This document shows, piece by piece, positions 34,151-45,639 of a stretch of 45,639 bases of DNA. The notes beneath the pieces are model-generated. The model was not told where the DNA came from. It did not search any database and saw only the letters and a list, made by a program, of their open reading frames with translations. Both the position numbers and the translations under genes were made by a program. This DNA comes from Syncephalis plumigaleata (Eukaryota; Zoopagomycota; Zoopagomycetes; Zoopagales; Piptocephalidaceae): NCBI GenBank assembly GCA_025201365.1, contig JAIXMF010000075.1, positions 1-45,639 of the forward strand, in the 5' to 3' direction. Each line of letters begins with the position of its first letter. The first letter of the stretch is position 1.

Positions 34151-34870
34151 ACCTAGTAGTAAACATTAAAACTATTCAATTGTGTGTATGTGTATGGTCA
34201 TCGCATGTGTGCTATCTAAGCAATGACCATGAATCTGCTTACCTAGATGTTCATTATTGCATGAATAATTTAATTAAATACAATCTACTGCTATTACAAC
34301 AACTAGCATATTCTTCCATTTGCTAGTCAATAATGATCCATTACATTTACTGCAAACAATGTTTTGAATGATGCTTTGCTTCTTTGTCCCTGACATGGAG
34401 AGCTGCATTGTTACAGCACTGATACTTGTTTCATTATTACTGGCTATAAATACCGTCACATTTTACGAGTAGAGCTAGTTGTTCAACCATTGCATTCCAT
34501 TACACGCATCCACCATACAGCATTGCTTAGCCTTGTCTCCCTTTCTCTCCCCTCTCACTCTCATATTCAATAGTTCGTCTATCAGTTTATCCATTTATAC
34601 GTTATCCTCGTTAGATTGCCCCTCTATCTCTCCTCTCCTCTCGTTCTAGATTGATCATTTCTTTTACTATCTCTCCTTTTTCCTCGTCTGAGTTATCGCA
34701 GCACTACTATATCATCCTATTAAATTGACGTCAACCGACATATATCGCATACATACACATACTCATACGTACATAGGCACATGCGCACACGTACGTCAGC
34801 ATTTCTTTACTTATCTCATTTTCATTTCTTACTATTCGGCATCATAGTAGTGTTATCAACAAAAAGCAAT
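34151..34870. promoter_or_regulatory. Spacer between DDI1 and the small secreted gene
   Basis: A 720-bp region without a recognised gene. The part at about 34530-34690 is pyrimidine-rich (repeated CTCTCC/TCTCCT), a common feature of fungal promoters, and probably drives the downstream gene. Confidence 0.4.
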
Positions 34871-35188
34871 ATGAACTACAGCATTCTTTTCGTTGCTTTA
34901 CTACTGGCCATCCATTCTGCTGATGGTCAACCGTTTAAAAGTCAACTGGTCATGGGCGGCGTATCCTGTGGCACTATCGACGGTGTCTATTATCAATGTG
35001 ACACGGCCAACCATATGAGATGCACGACAATGCTTGGTCGTACGCAGTCCATTTGTGTTCGTATATCCGATGAAGGAGGTTCATGCGATAACAACCATAC
35101 AATGTGTGCCAACAATTTAACATGCAGTATACAAAATGGCAAACTAGAAGGCACTTGTATTAGATCAACTTATGATGCATTTGAGTAA
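34871..35188 (+). CDS. Small secreted cysteine-rich protein
   Basis: A 105-residue protein from ATG 34871, which starts directly at a signal peptide (MNYSILFVALLLAIHSADG); an ATG 30 codons upstream would place a second hydrophobic stretch before it and is less likely. The mature part, about 86 residues, has eight Cys and two N-glycosylation sequons (NHT, NLT). The spacing around GGSCDNNHTMCANNLTC resembles small disulfide-rich secreted modules, but no family could be named. Intronless, unlike most neighbours. Possible cell-surface, defence or effector-type protein; function unknown. Confidence 0.65.
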   Translation: MNYSILFVALLLAIHSADGQPFKSQLVMGGVSCGTIDGVYYQCDTANHMRCTTMLGRTQSICVRISDEGGSCDNNHTMCANNLTCSIQNGKLEGTCIRSTYDAFE

Positions 35189-35402
35189 TAACAATGGCAT
35201 TGGCTTATTGCTTAAATTTGCACATTCCATATGGGTATTGTTGTAGATTTATACTTGCTAGTAGTTATACAACAATGCCTTAAATTCTATTGTGTATCAT
35301 AACTTACATCAAATAAAAGAAAAGCATAACACTTGTTGCTCTTTATTATTACAGTTATCTAGTATTCATAGACTAATCGTGATATATAGTTTTATTAACA
35401 GA

Positions 35403-38400
35403 TTATGCAATGCGTGTATGTGCATTTCCAATTACCATGTCTGCCGATGTAGAATCAGTCTCTTCTTTATCGGACTCTTCTTGGTCTTGTAAAGCAAGGA
35501 ATACCTAGAATCATTCGATGATATTAGTATGAGATGTAATAAATGATCGATGCAATCCATATAGCTTCTTACCTCTTCTAGTGTTGTCAATGAAAGACCA
35601 ACTGACGCGATAGATAAATGACCCTCCTTGATGCTCTTGTGCAAATCATCGAATAGATAAGGTAGACGTGCCGTATTCTGATGATTGTTATTCATCTCTT
35701 GTGCCTGTGAAGCAACTAGATATGTGATATCTTGCGGTGTATCTGATACCACTTCCGATTCTAATGTTGCAAATATAAGCGCCATCATTAGCTTACAAAT
35801 CATAACATCTACCAATGCCGTAGATACTTACCAGGGAATTGCTGTTTCACCAATTGATCCAGCAGTACGGTATCCAATTCGACACCACGCCTCTGCTTCT
35901 CGATGTGTAAACGATAGCCAATGCCAAATCGATTCTTAAGGAAAAGCGTGGTGCCTTGCGCTTGCATCTCGCCCTTGGACATGATGGCAATACGATCACC
36001 GAGTGCATCCGCTTCCTCCATCGAATGTGTGGTCAACACGATCGCGCGTCCCTTCTTCGAGTCTTGAATGAGCTGCCAAATCTGTTTACGTGTGTAAACG
36101 TCCATACCGGTGGTGGGCTCGTCTAGCAGGACCACCTTTGGATCACCAAGGAATGCCACGGCCACACTAAGTTTACGCTTCATACCACCGCTATACGTCC
36201 ACACTTGTTGATGCTGTTTATCCGTAAGATGGACATCGGCAAGTAAATGATTGATATAATCATCAAGGGTGGCAGCATCACTCGTAGAATTATGTTCATG
36301 AGATGATGATGACGAGGAAGATTGACGACGCTTCACTATTACACCTTTTATATCGGCGAATAGTTTCAAGGTTTCGGTGGCGGTTAAATGTTGGAACAGC
36401 ACGTCGTGTTGAGGACACACGCCTAATCGACGTTGTACGGCGGAGAGTGCACCAAGATCAACTTTATCACGGGTTGTAGCACTTGATGGCAATTGAAATC
36501 CGTCCACCCATACTTCACCGTCATCTGGTTGTAGACCACCGGTAAGCATGGACATGGTAGTAGTCTTGCCAGCACCTATCGTTATCGTTATTATTATTAT
36601 CATTATGTAATTGTAATACATGTAGCTACTTACCATTATGTCCAAGTAGACCGAATATTTCGTTTTTATGCACTTGCATGCTGAAACCATTGACAGCATG
36701 ATGTACGGTAGATTTACGGTTAAACAAGCCTTTACCGGGTATTTTAAAGCTTTTCTTCAAACTATGAATGGTAATAATGCCACGATCCGATTCAGGTAGG
36801 GTCGACACGTCAATTTGTTCGATTTTATCGGAATTAAAGGCATCATTATCCTGATACTGCTTAGATGGTGACGATGATGATAGTTGGGGAGCAGCAGTTT
36901 GTTGCGAGCTACCACACCAGAAACTTGGTCTGAATAGATAATCCCAAGGAAGTGGACGACAATTCTTGCCGGGAAAGATGCGATCGAGATAGAGTGCCAC
37001 TAGCAGATATAAAATGACATCAACGACCAACATGTAATAGATACGACCTAATGAACTAGCGGCAAAGTTACGACTAGTGATACCGGCACCTGTCATCTCC
37101 ATCGTGGTGATACGCTCGACACCACGACCAAAAGCAAGGGGTGCAATGAGGAAGAGAGCGGTCTCGGCGGCCACACTATGCTCCTTGCCACTGTTGAAGT
37201 AAAGCGTGTTGGTGATGCCGAACACAGCCAACGAGATAACGGTGAAGAAAAGCGACACGATACTCGCTTTAGCTGATTCCGCCTTGAATGGAATGGCCAG
37301 TAGCATGCCGATAGTGACAGCATTCCACGAGAATAGGATGAACAGCACAAACACAAAATACCACGGTGTTAGCTGGAAGACTTTGCCGGCATAGGCGATA
37401 CCCGTCATGACCGCGGAGATGACCAAGGAGAGGCTGGCCTGAGTAATCCACACGGATAGTTGGTAGACGGTGGGGCGTAGACCCATGGCAATCAAGCTTG
37501 CCTTAATACCACTCTCATTGTCTTGGGCCAACCAAGTTAGCACGATTGTCCAGAGTGGTTGAAAGCAGAACAGCAAGTAGTACGGGTTGATGCCGCTCTG
37601 ACCCGACTTGTATTTACCAATAAATGGCGCATACGTAAGGAAGGGTAGACCTGAGGCATCGCTGCCATCATTGATCGGTTTCTCGCCTCGTGGCGGTAAT
37701 GGAGAACTGAGTGGTGGTAGTTGCTGTGTACGACGACGTACATTCAGGATGGCTCGCTCGATATACGCCTGTGCCGTAAGGAATCGTGTACTAATATAAT
37801 CATTATAGATGGAGGTATGATTGGCGAGTATCTCGTATTGCACACTGCCACTATTGCCATCGAGATTGGTGTCGAGAAAGTCGACGGCTACCACCACCGA
37901 TTTAGGATTGTCGTTATACTGCGTGATAATATCATCGACCGATGCGAATGACTTGACTACCGTTTCATGAGGTTCCGATGCTTGAAAGAAGCTACGTAGT
38001 TGCTCCACGATAGGATTCACATCACTCTTACTCGTATAGGCCAGATGTACACATCCATTGATACTGCTCGGTAGACAAGTGTCATTGGTAAGATAGGGTA
38101 AGCTATTGGTTTTAAACGCTAATAGTAATCAGTTAGTCGATTGACTGATCAAACGAAAAAGAATAGCTACCTTTATCTGGTCTGGCGGTAGCCAAGTTTA
38201 AAAAGATCAATATGGCCAAAAGGTATAATGGCTATGTAGAACAATGTCAATATTCATTGATGAATGAAATGATACAAATGATCAACTCACCGTAACAATG
38301 GAATTGATGGTAGGTGCATAGTCACGGGACATGATCTTCAGATTCTTGATGAACAGAGCGTAGTATTGGCGACCAACAGTTGGTTCGGTGGTTACTTCAA

Positions 38401-38515
38401 AAGCGATATTACACGTAGAACGTGTATCGTGGACATCTACATCGAATAACGGTTAGTTATTGACTCTACTCATTTAATGTTACTTGCCATGGGATGAAGA
38501 GGAAGTGTTGGACAT
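35403..38515 (-). CDS. Half-size ABCA-like ABC transporter 1
   Basis: Membrane transporter of the ABCA type, probably moving lipids, with one TM domain then one ATPase domain. Seven exons: 38488-38515, 38291-38436, 38171-38231, 36634-38118, 35832-36575, 35573-35760, 35403-35504, giving 917 residues. The first intron is GC-AG (donor GCAAGT at 38487), the only donor that keeps the frame. TM1 follows QYYALFIKN (PLYLLAILIFLNLAT); a luminal loop of about 150 residues precedes the TM cluster (LLFCFQPLWTIVLTWL onward). ATPase motifs: Walker A GHNGAGKTT split by an intron, GVCPQHDVLF, signature YSGGMKRK, Walker B VVLLDEPTTGMD, and LTTHSMEEAD. A Ser/His-rich insert of about 25 residues lies between Q-loop and signature. 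The tail has the ABCA regulatory-type VGLSLTTLEEVF. It pairs head-to-head with the other ABCA gene. Confidence 0.92.
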
Positions 38516-39398
38516 CTTGGATATGATAGAAGGGAATACGAAGAAATCAATAAATGGATATGATGCTAGAGAATGCTTTTCTTAATGAGTAAACAACGGG
38601 AATTGTATAACGAGCAATATATAAATATATATAGAATGAATAGTATCCGTCATTAGCAAACCAAAATAATCAATGCCTGTACTATTTTTGTCATAGATTT
38701 GCGCCTACCTGTTTATAGTATAAGGAAGAGGAGAGAAGAGGGAATATAAAAGTTCAATGTTACAAAGTATTAAGGCATGAACACGCGTACTGGCTGATAA
38801 TGACGATAATTATGATAAAGGTAGCCACTCTAATCTAATGGCTTAATGGTATATCTCTCAGCCGTTCTCAAAGGCAAGATCAAAGGCAAATGGGTTAACA
38901 TGCCAAGAATGGCCAAGAAGCTGGTAATACGATCAAGAACCAATGATGAAACTAATGGTGAAAAGGCAAATACAGTTTACACAGACATGTGCGCGCTATT
39001 ATCTGAATTAAGGACTTTGCTGGGTTTATATCACGTATTCTTCCGTAGAATCTCCATTGACATCTTGGCGAATCAAGGGCAGCGAAATGGGGCGATGTCC
39101 AAATGTAATCACATTCCGCCTTGCCAATGGATGTGCACCTGTTAATTAAAATAGAAATAAGCAACCCAACGGTTTGACGTGATGATATCATTCCTACACA
39201 TGTATAGTAATGTCAAAGGATCGTCTTTCTATCTTTCCATCTATCTATCGTTTAATCAGTTATAAAATCACATGGGAAAGTAAAACAACTTATGATACGC
39301 GCAATAATCTTTTCATTCATTCATATTCAAGCACTACTACGACCACTGCAATACTACCATCATTATCATCGAATTGCAACTTAACAAAGTCAGCTATC
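38516..39398. promoter_or_regulatory. Divergent spacer between the two ABCA-like genes
   Basis: An 883-bp spacer between outward-pointing transporter genes, presumably carrying both promoters. At 39026-39138 on the minus strand an exon-like stretch preceded by TTAATTAACAG reads 37 residues to a TAA (includes RRNVITFGHRPISLPLI); it may be a relic exon. A 99-residue + strand frame at 38846-39145 overlaps it and looks spurious. Confidence 0.4.
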
Positions 39399-42339
39399 AT
39401 GACATCAGGAACAGGAGAAGGAACAGGAGAAAGAGTAGGTGAAATCACCACTGCCGGTGTTATGAATTGGCGTCAACAATTATATGCGTTACTCTCGTTG
39501 AACTTACTGGCCGCACGACGTCAACCGTCCTACTTTATTGGAGGTATGATTATTCTTATTCTTAGTGATAATAGTAAGATCTAATGAATGAATAACTAGG
39601 TCTTTTACTTCCATTAATGATGGTTGGTATAGCTATCGGTGTGGTAAGTATAATGATTATATAATATCATGCACTAGCTAAATGTGTATCTATACAGTCA
39701 GCGGCCATTCAAAGTTCCCTTCCCAATATTAATGTCGGTAGTCGAGTCAAGATTCCAATCGTTGCGGCAGCGGGCAATCTATCACGTACCAATAGTTTTC
39801 CCTATGTTGCCACCGACTCACTCGACAACGTGTGGCGTAATCAATTGCAAACCAAGCTGTCACGCAGTCTAGCATTCTCCCCGTCAGCTTCACCCAACTT
39901 TACCCATTATAAGGATATGACACAGCTGGCAGATCATCTCGTGAACACACTACAGAAACAACGCCAACAGGGCATTAACGATGCGCCCAATAGTCCCGTT
40001 ATCGGCTATGCACTCACTCGTCTAGGTGAAGGCAATAATGGAAATCTAGGTCAATTCGACTATGGATTTACCATGCTATTCGATGACAAGGAGGGTATTC
40101 GTGCACCCATTGCACTTAACGCAATGAACGTAGCATCTCAGTCAATATCTGGCAATGATTCCACGTCAACGGGCGATGCCAATGGATTACAATTACAATC
40201 GGCGATCAATACGTTCCCTGCACGCAAAGAGGAGCGAGCACTTATTTCTACGTATTTCGTGCCTGCATTCACCATTTACGGTAAGCATCATTGATTGGCA
40301 GATCAATTCATTCATTCATTCATTCATTCATTCATTCATGTTCATGTTCATGTAGGTCTCTCGCATTTCATATCGTTCTTTGCTGTTACGATGGTGCGTG
40401 AAAAGGAACACGGCCATCGTGCCCATTTATCGTCTATGGGCATAGGCTCGCGTGTCTATTTACTCGCTAGTTTCATTAGAGATATACTACTTTCGATTAT
40501 ACCGGTGATAGCCAGTATCGTGCTATTGGCCATTGCTAAAGTGCCCGTCTTCACCGAGGGTAGTGCACTCCCCTGGATATTCATCGAGTTGTTGCTGTTC
40601 ATTCCATTGATAGGCCAGGCTTATCTCGTCTCTAATCTATTCGAACGTACCGCAAGTGTCGGTGCTATCATGGGTGTTGGTATGGCGGTGATCGTGTTCG
40701 TGCCATCGCTTATCGTTAAATTCGTGCTTAATGATGTCATCACGATTACTACCATTTGTATTATCACTATATTCCTACCGACGTTTGGTGCCAATCAAGC
40801 ACTTAGTGTAAGTGTCTCTTTTGTTAATCCATTATACATGTATATACTAATATTTACATATGCATTTCAATCAATAGCAATTGGCCATTGATACATCGCA
40901 GTATCATCCGTATACATCGGCGGATACGTTCAATATTTATCGTACGGTTTTACCCGTACTACTTTCTCTTATTGCTAGTGCAATATTCTATTGGGCAATA
41001 GAATTGCGTGTTGATGCACGAATTCAATCCGGTCAACCTGCTACCCTACTTGGAACATTGATCAAGAAAATACAACAAAGTAAATCGAAAAATCATCCAT
41101 CAAATCAAGGACAACAACAAGGACACAAAGACGAAGAAGAAGAAGGTGAAACGTTGACTGATGAAGAGGCACTAGAAGAGAAGCGGCGACTACAACAAGG
41201 CTTGCCCTCCACGGATGGTAAAGATGATGCCGTTCGTTTATTAGGTTTAACCAAGCAATTCCCCAGTCGATTGGGACCAAAAACCGTATTGAATGGTATC
41301 TGGATGGCAACACGTACGAGTGAATGTTTCGGCTATCTTGGTCCCAATGGTGCGGGTAAAACAACCACGCTTAAAGTAAGTGATGTTTATGCAATTAATC
41401 AAACTCATATCGATTAACTTACTAATTATTCTATGGGTGTAGATTCTTACTGGACAATTGGCCGCAACTAGTGGTACAGCTACCATCGGTGGTCTATCCA
41501 TTGAACCGTACGACACGCGTATCCACTCATTATTGGGTGTTTGTCCGCAACACGATATTCTATGGTTAAAGTTGACTGCTCGTGAACACTTGCGCTACTT
41601 TGCCAGAATTAAGGGTGTGGCCAATAATGAAGTGGAAGGCGCTGTCGAGGAGATGATTCAAATGCTCGATTTGGCACCGGTAGCCGATCGATACGCCGAC
41701 GGTTACTCGGGCGGCAATAAGCGACGTCTTAGTTTGGCGATGGCATGCATCGGTCATCCGCAAGTACTCTTTCTAGATGGTAAGCGTATACCGCATCATA
41801 GAATGCAACGGATAGTATCATGCTAACATCTTCTTATAGAACCTACCACGGGCGTGGATGTTGGTGTACGTCGCAAGATATGGGCGTGTATTCGTCGATT
41901 GAAAGAACGTGCCAGCGTTGTACTTACCACACATAGTATGGAGGAAGCGGACGCTCTTTGTGATCGTATTGCTGTCATGGTGAATGGACGTGTACAAGCC
42001 ATCGGGACACCGCAACGATTAAAGAATGTATACGGTGCTGGTTACAAAATACTAGTGAAGACCGCACATCCTAATGGTGCCCTCGGTGTACAAAGGGAAC
42101 TTGCTCGAGAATTGGGTGCACACTGCGTTCAATTGCTCGGTTGCCACTTGGAAATGGACTGCGAACGAAGAGAGGAAGCATCAGCAATGTCGGCAGAGGA
42201 AGCAGCCAGCATGCTTGCACGTATATTCCATCTACTAGAAGAGTCACGCACCACACACGGTATTATTGATTATTCCGTAGGTCAGACCACACTCAGCCAA
42301 GTGTTTGTATCGTTTGCTGAAAAGCAAAAGACTATCTAG
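39399..42339 (+). CDS. Half-size ABCA-like ABC transporter 2
   Basis: Second ABCA-type transporter with TM domain then ATPase domain. Seven exons: 39399-39543, 39600-39643, 39698-40280, 40356-40807, 40878-41375, 41443-41779, 41840-42339, giving 852 residues. The start at 39399 precedes NWRQQLYALLSLNLLAARRQ; the frame is open further upstream. TM1 is FIGGLLLPLMMVGIAIGV, then a luminal loop and a TM cluster (GLSHFISFFAVTMVREKEHGH onward). A charged acidic linker (KDEEEEGETLTDEEALEEK) leads to the ATPase: Walker A GPNGAGKTTT, GVCPQHDILW, signature YSGGNKRRLS, Walker B VLFLDEPTTGVD (split by an intron) and LTTHSMEEAD. The C-terminus ends SVGQTTLSQVFVSFAEKQ, the ABCA-type ending. It differs clearly from its neighbour in sequence and intron positions, so any duplication is old. 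Confidence 0.92.
40306..40352 (+). repeat. TTCA tetranucleotide microsatellite in an ABCA intron
   Basis: About eight consecutive TTCA units followed by TGTTCA variants, located between donor and acceptor of the third intron of the transporter gene. Pyrimidine-rich units close to the acceptor may act as its polypyrimidine tract. Confidence 0.85.
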
Positions 42340-42442
42340 TTTTGAACATACGCACGCGAGATTGTACATGGACATGTTTACACATTTTAATTATTATTAT
42401 TGTTATAAAATAGAAATGAATATTATATTAGTGTTATTGCTA

Positions 42443-45400
42443 TTAAGCATCATCATTATCATCGTCATTATCATCGTCATTATCATCATCTGATGCCGGA
42501 ATATCCTCGCCTAATTCTCGTAGTCGTTGTCTCATTGTTTTTACTTGTTTATCTTGATCTGCCAGGAATACTAACAAATCCTCCTGTTCCTTCTCCAATT
42601 CTTTATATCTTTCATCGATCTCTGTCTTTTCTTGTGAGAGTTTAGCATTCTCTAATTGTAACTGTGCCAATTGCTCGTTGAGTCGCTTTATCTCTTCGGC
42701 AGTTTCTGTGCTAGTTGTCGTGTCAACTGCTTGCACACCTGCAATCTACATTTATAATAGCGATTAATAGGCAATAATGTCATGTCATCATTTATCCATT
42801 GCTTACTTGTTGCTGTTGCTGTTGCCGTTCTTGTTGTTGTTCTTGTTGCTCTAGAATTTGTACTTCTTGATCTTTAATCTTTTGTTTAAGTGTAGCAATA
42901 TCCGCACGTTGTTCCTCGATAGTGGCATTCAATCGTTGAATGGTCGCTTCCATCTCACTATTATTGCTACTATTTTGTGCTTCTAATCAGTAGTAAACAT
43001 GTATCATTCATTAGTACAAAATGAATCATCATAATAACTTCATTAATATACACTTACTGCTACGAGATAAACGTGGTTCAGATGGATCGGCAGTAACTGA
43101 TTGTAGAATAATATCTAATCACATATAATATCATGTTATAGAATGTACATACTAGCCTGTTTACTATGACTACACTTACCATAATTACTACGGAAGAAAC
43201 CAACAAACTCTGGATCTAATAGCAGATTGTACGCTCCTTCATTTTGTTCCACAGTTACCGGTATCTACGTGGATTATTTAGAACAATCGTTGTATAATAT
43301 TGATGACAATACTTATACACTTACCCATAATGATCTCGGTGTCTCTTGGAAGCTGCTCGTCTCTCTAAACCGAGTAATTCGACTAATGAATAGATCGAGA
43401 CCGATTCTCCCGAGGATAATCGAATGAAGATTACCACTGTTTATATCAAAGTTAACAAATGTCATGAATGATTGCAATCTAATTGATCACTTACCGTGGA
43501 AATGGTGACTGTGTATCATCATTGTATTCGTATATGATACCAAGTAGATAGGCGGCCATACCTTGAATAGTCTCATTCATACCGGTAGATTGACTAATCC
43601 ATTCGATTAACTAGATAAATACGTTGTTATTACTATTACTATAACAATAATATACATTGTAATACTTACTGATTGTAAATGGACACCTTCACTTAGGAAT
43701 TGTGTTACACTCGGGGGACTCTCGTATAGCCAAGTACAGAGTAATGAAATCAATGCTATTGGTATGCGTAGATCCATACCATCTTGTATTGACATCATGA
43801 TGGCATGCATGATAGAATGCATGAATGGCACGGGTTCCTCGCCTAATATCATTGATTATATGGAAATACATCGGTAAGAAGATAGATCGATAATAGCAGT
43901 AGTAATAGTAGTAAAACAACAAACCTTGTTCAGTGTCACCAGAGGTTGATTTCAGTGCAGCTTCCTTGGCTGTATCATTATTGTTTAGAATACGCGACCA
44001 AAGTAACGCGGAGAACCATGCAACATATGGATCATTTTGCGATTTCTCCCAATCAGTCACACCTAGCACGAGTATATTGCCTACAGGATCTACAATTGAT
44101 ATCAGTATAGATTCATTCCTCGATACTCATCTAATTTGATAGAATACCTTTGGGTGATCCTGGTGCTGGAATGAGTACATCACCAATTGCTTTCTGGCCT
44201 TCTTGATTCTTATACAAATAACACTAGTATAATCATAATGATTAATAATAAGGAAATACATCATAGATGACACTTACTTCGAAGGCATAAGCTGCGGCCA
44301 ATCGTGTACGACATTCTGTTAGACCGGTCTGTCCAATGGCCGCAATAGCAAACATTTGTGCGCCATAAGTAAGTGTGTTGGCCGCATCACCGCAGATTAT
44401 CTTGGAGAATGCATCACGATTCTGATCATTACCGCGAATAATATCACCGAGTGCATAGAATGCCTAATAGTAGCCGTAATCATGAATGTTATATATAATG
44501 GATGTATTATCGAGTTAATTAATGATTTACCTCAGCGCGTACAATATTGGGAAGATCTTTCGCGAATGCCAATTGAGTAATGGATACTAATACACCGCAT
44601 TGGAACATCATTTTCTACGAATATGCATATATATATATATATATGTATATATCGTATAAGTCATAGGCTGAATGAGATTGTTTACTAACATCTTACCTGA
44701 TTCATACCGACATTGGCATTACTACTGCTCACGAGGATGCGTAATAGTGAAATCGCCATACTAATATTGACAGCCATTTGTGTATCCCATGCTTCGGCAG
44801 GCATGTCATTCGGTACTTTTAGCAAGTTGGCCGCTTTCTGAATACCGCCTGTTTCTCGGAAGTAATTCTATGAAATCATTCAGTATTACCAAGTCATCAA
44901 TGCATATATATAAAAAGTATTATTGTTATTATCATTGCTGTTACCTACTTGGTTTGATATATTGTAGCGTAGTAGATTATGAACTAATTGTAGACAATCC
45001 TGAACAACAATACCGCCCTGAATACCGCCCTCTTGAGCAACAATGGCTAGTAGTCGATCAAATGCATTCTCAAACACGACAATCTTTTGAATATCCGCGT
45101 TGGCTTCAGTAAGCGTGATAAGCAGTAGTAATGCCTCTAATCAATGACAAGGTGGAATACCAGTTAACTTGCGTAGTAAGAGGTTACACGTCAAATGACA
45201 ATACCATTACGAATTACTTCACGATGTTCATCCAGCATATCCATCAGTCGTGAGATACCCATCGCTGATACTAGTACACACTCCTGTAGACGTTGTGGCT
45301 ATTAAGCAGTAGCGTGTTCAACAGTTGTAACGACGTGTAGCGCACATAAAAGTCGTTGTCTTGTAACGTGTCCAATATGGCGCTTACACTTGATGTATCC

Positions 45401-45639
45401 TAATAAGCAAAGAGTAAGGAATAGGCAAAGTGCATTCGTATCTACAATGACTACATATACTACCTTGACGATTTCATCGGTAAATGACAATGACAGTTCA
45501 GGTGGATTATCCTATGATATACGAGTAAATACGCATATTATAACGGATAGGATGTAGTAATAGTAGTTACCATACCATTGTATTGGCTTGACACAGGTTG
45601 TAAAGTGTTTCCAGTAGTGCTTTTGTAAGTTCCACGTCA
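42443..45639 (-). CDS. USO1: Vesicle-tethering protein Uso1/p115, 5' end outside window, with a one-base frameshift
   Basis: Golgi tether with an armadillo head and coiled-coil tail that links COPII vesicles to cis-Golgi via Rab1/Ypt1. Exons from the right: 45576->45639, 45464-45511, 45205-45399, 44949-45136, 44697-44867, 44531-44614, 44278-44463, 44148-44208, 43925-44089, 43670-43842, 43495-43610, 43325-43436, 43180-43264, 43058-43114, 42807-42982, 42443-42745. Head motifs include ALLETLYNLC, VSAMGISRLMDMLDEHREVIRN, NADIQKIVVFENAFDRLL and GGIVVQDCLQLVHNLLRYN, clearly Uso1. The coiled coil is short (about 130 residues, Gln/Glu-rich) and ends in the acidic DDDNDDDND tail seen in p115. Exon 45205-45399 is 195 nt where phase demands 196: one base is missing near 45297-45301, so the frame shifts between LLLN and the next conserved block. 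Confidence 0.93.

Noticed and set aside
34781-34870. Upstream start for the small secreted protein
   Set aside because: It would place an extra hydrophobic stretch before a standard signal peptide; the inner ATG gives a normal secretory protein.
38846-39145. 99-codon + strand frame between the ABCA genes
   Set aside because: No family resemblance, no promoter or splice context, and it overlaps a more protein-like stretch on the other strand.
45354-45400. 47-nt intron (GTGCGC...TAG) as an alternative to the USO1 frameshift
   Set aside because: It restores the phase but would delete VRYTSLQLLNTLLLN, which resembles conserved Uso1 coding sequence; the donor is also weak. A one-base indel is simpler.

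Overview
This window looks like gene-dense nuclear DNA from a eukaryotic microbe, most likely an early-diverging fungus. The evidence is many short introns (mostly 45-90 nt, GTAAGT/GTATGT...TAG), a type I metacaspase with a long low-complexity prodomain, fungal-type Uso1/p115, exocyst Sec6, BBP/SF1 and HIRA, plus half-size ABCA-like transporters, which are absent from budding yeast. The phylum is an inference and cannot be fixed from the sequence alone. No rRNA, tRNA or CRISPR array was recognised.

Layout. 1-1833 (-): 5' part of a metacaspase, cut by the window edge. 2591-6831 (+): HIRA histone chaperone, 21 exons. 6985-8809 (-) and 15127-16908 (+): two head-to-head paralogues of an unrecognised secreted-ectodomain/seven-TM family. 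Between them, at 8971-14562, sits a complete Ty3/gypsy LTR retrotransposon with identical LTRs. 17351-19170 (-): adrenodoxin reductase. 19405-20403 (-): universal stress protein. 20973-21863 (-): low-complexity protein of unknown function. 22441-24717 (-): branchpoint-binding protein SF1/BBP. 24986-29122 (-): CORVET/HOPS subunit of the Vps3/TGFBRAP1/Vps39 family, head-to-head with exocyst SEC6 at 29673-31950 (+). 32217-34150 (+): DDI1 proteasome shuttle/aspartyl protease. 34871-35188 (+): small secreted Cys-rich protein. 35403-38515 (-) and 39399-42339 (+): head-to-head half-size ABCA transporters. 42443-45639 (-): Uso1/p115 tether, 5' end beyond the window.

Genes are mostly housekeeping: chromatin, splicing, mitochondrial redox and vesicle tethering (Vps3-like, Sec6 and Uso1 act at different trafficking steps). 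No operon-like logic is implied. Four head-to-head pairs share spacers of about 0.55-0.9 kb. The fourth pair is the 7TM pair, whose original spacer of about 0.72 kb was split by the retrotransposon.

The most notable observations are: (1) a 475-bp tract, introns included, that is about 98.5% identical between the two otherwise diverged 7TM paralogues, which points to recent gene conversion; (2) a young intact retrotransposon whose Gag-Pol reading frame starts inside the LTR and runs through the primer-binding site; (3) a 3' LTR promoter aimed at a 7TM gene; (4) an in-frame stop abutting a splice site in the other 7TM copy; and (5) a one-base frameshift in USO1. Exon models were built by hand from splice consensus, reading phase and family resemblance. 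Each is internally phase-consistent, apart from the USO1 lesion and the 7TM-B stop codon noted above, but no transcript evidence was available.
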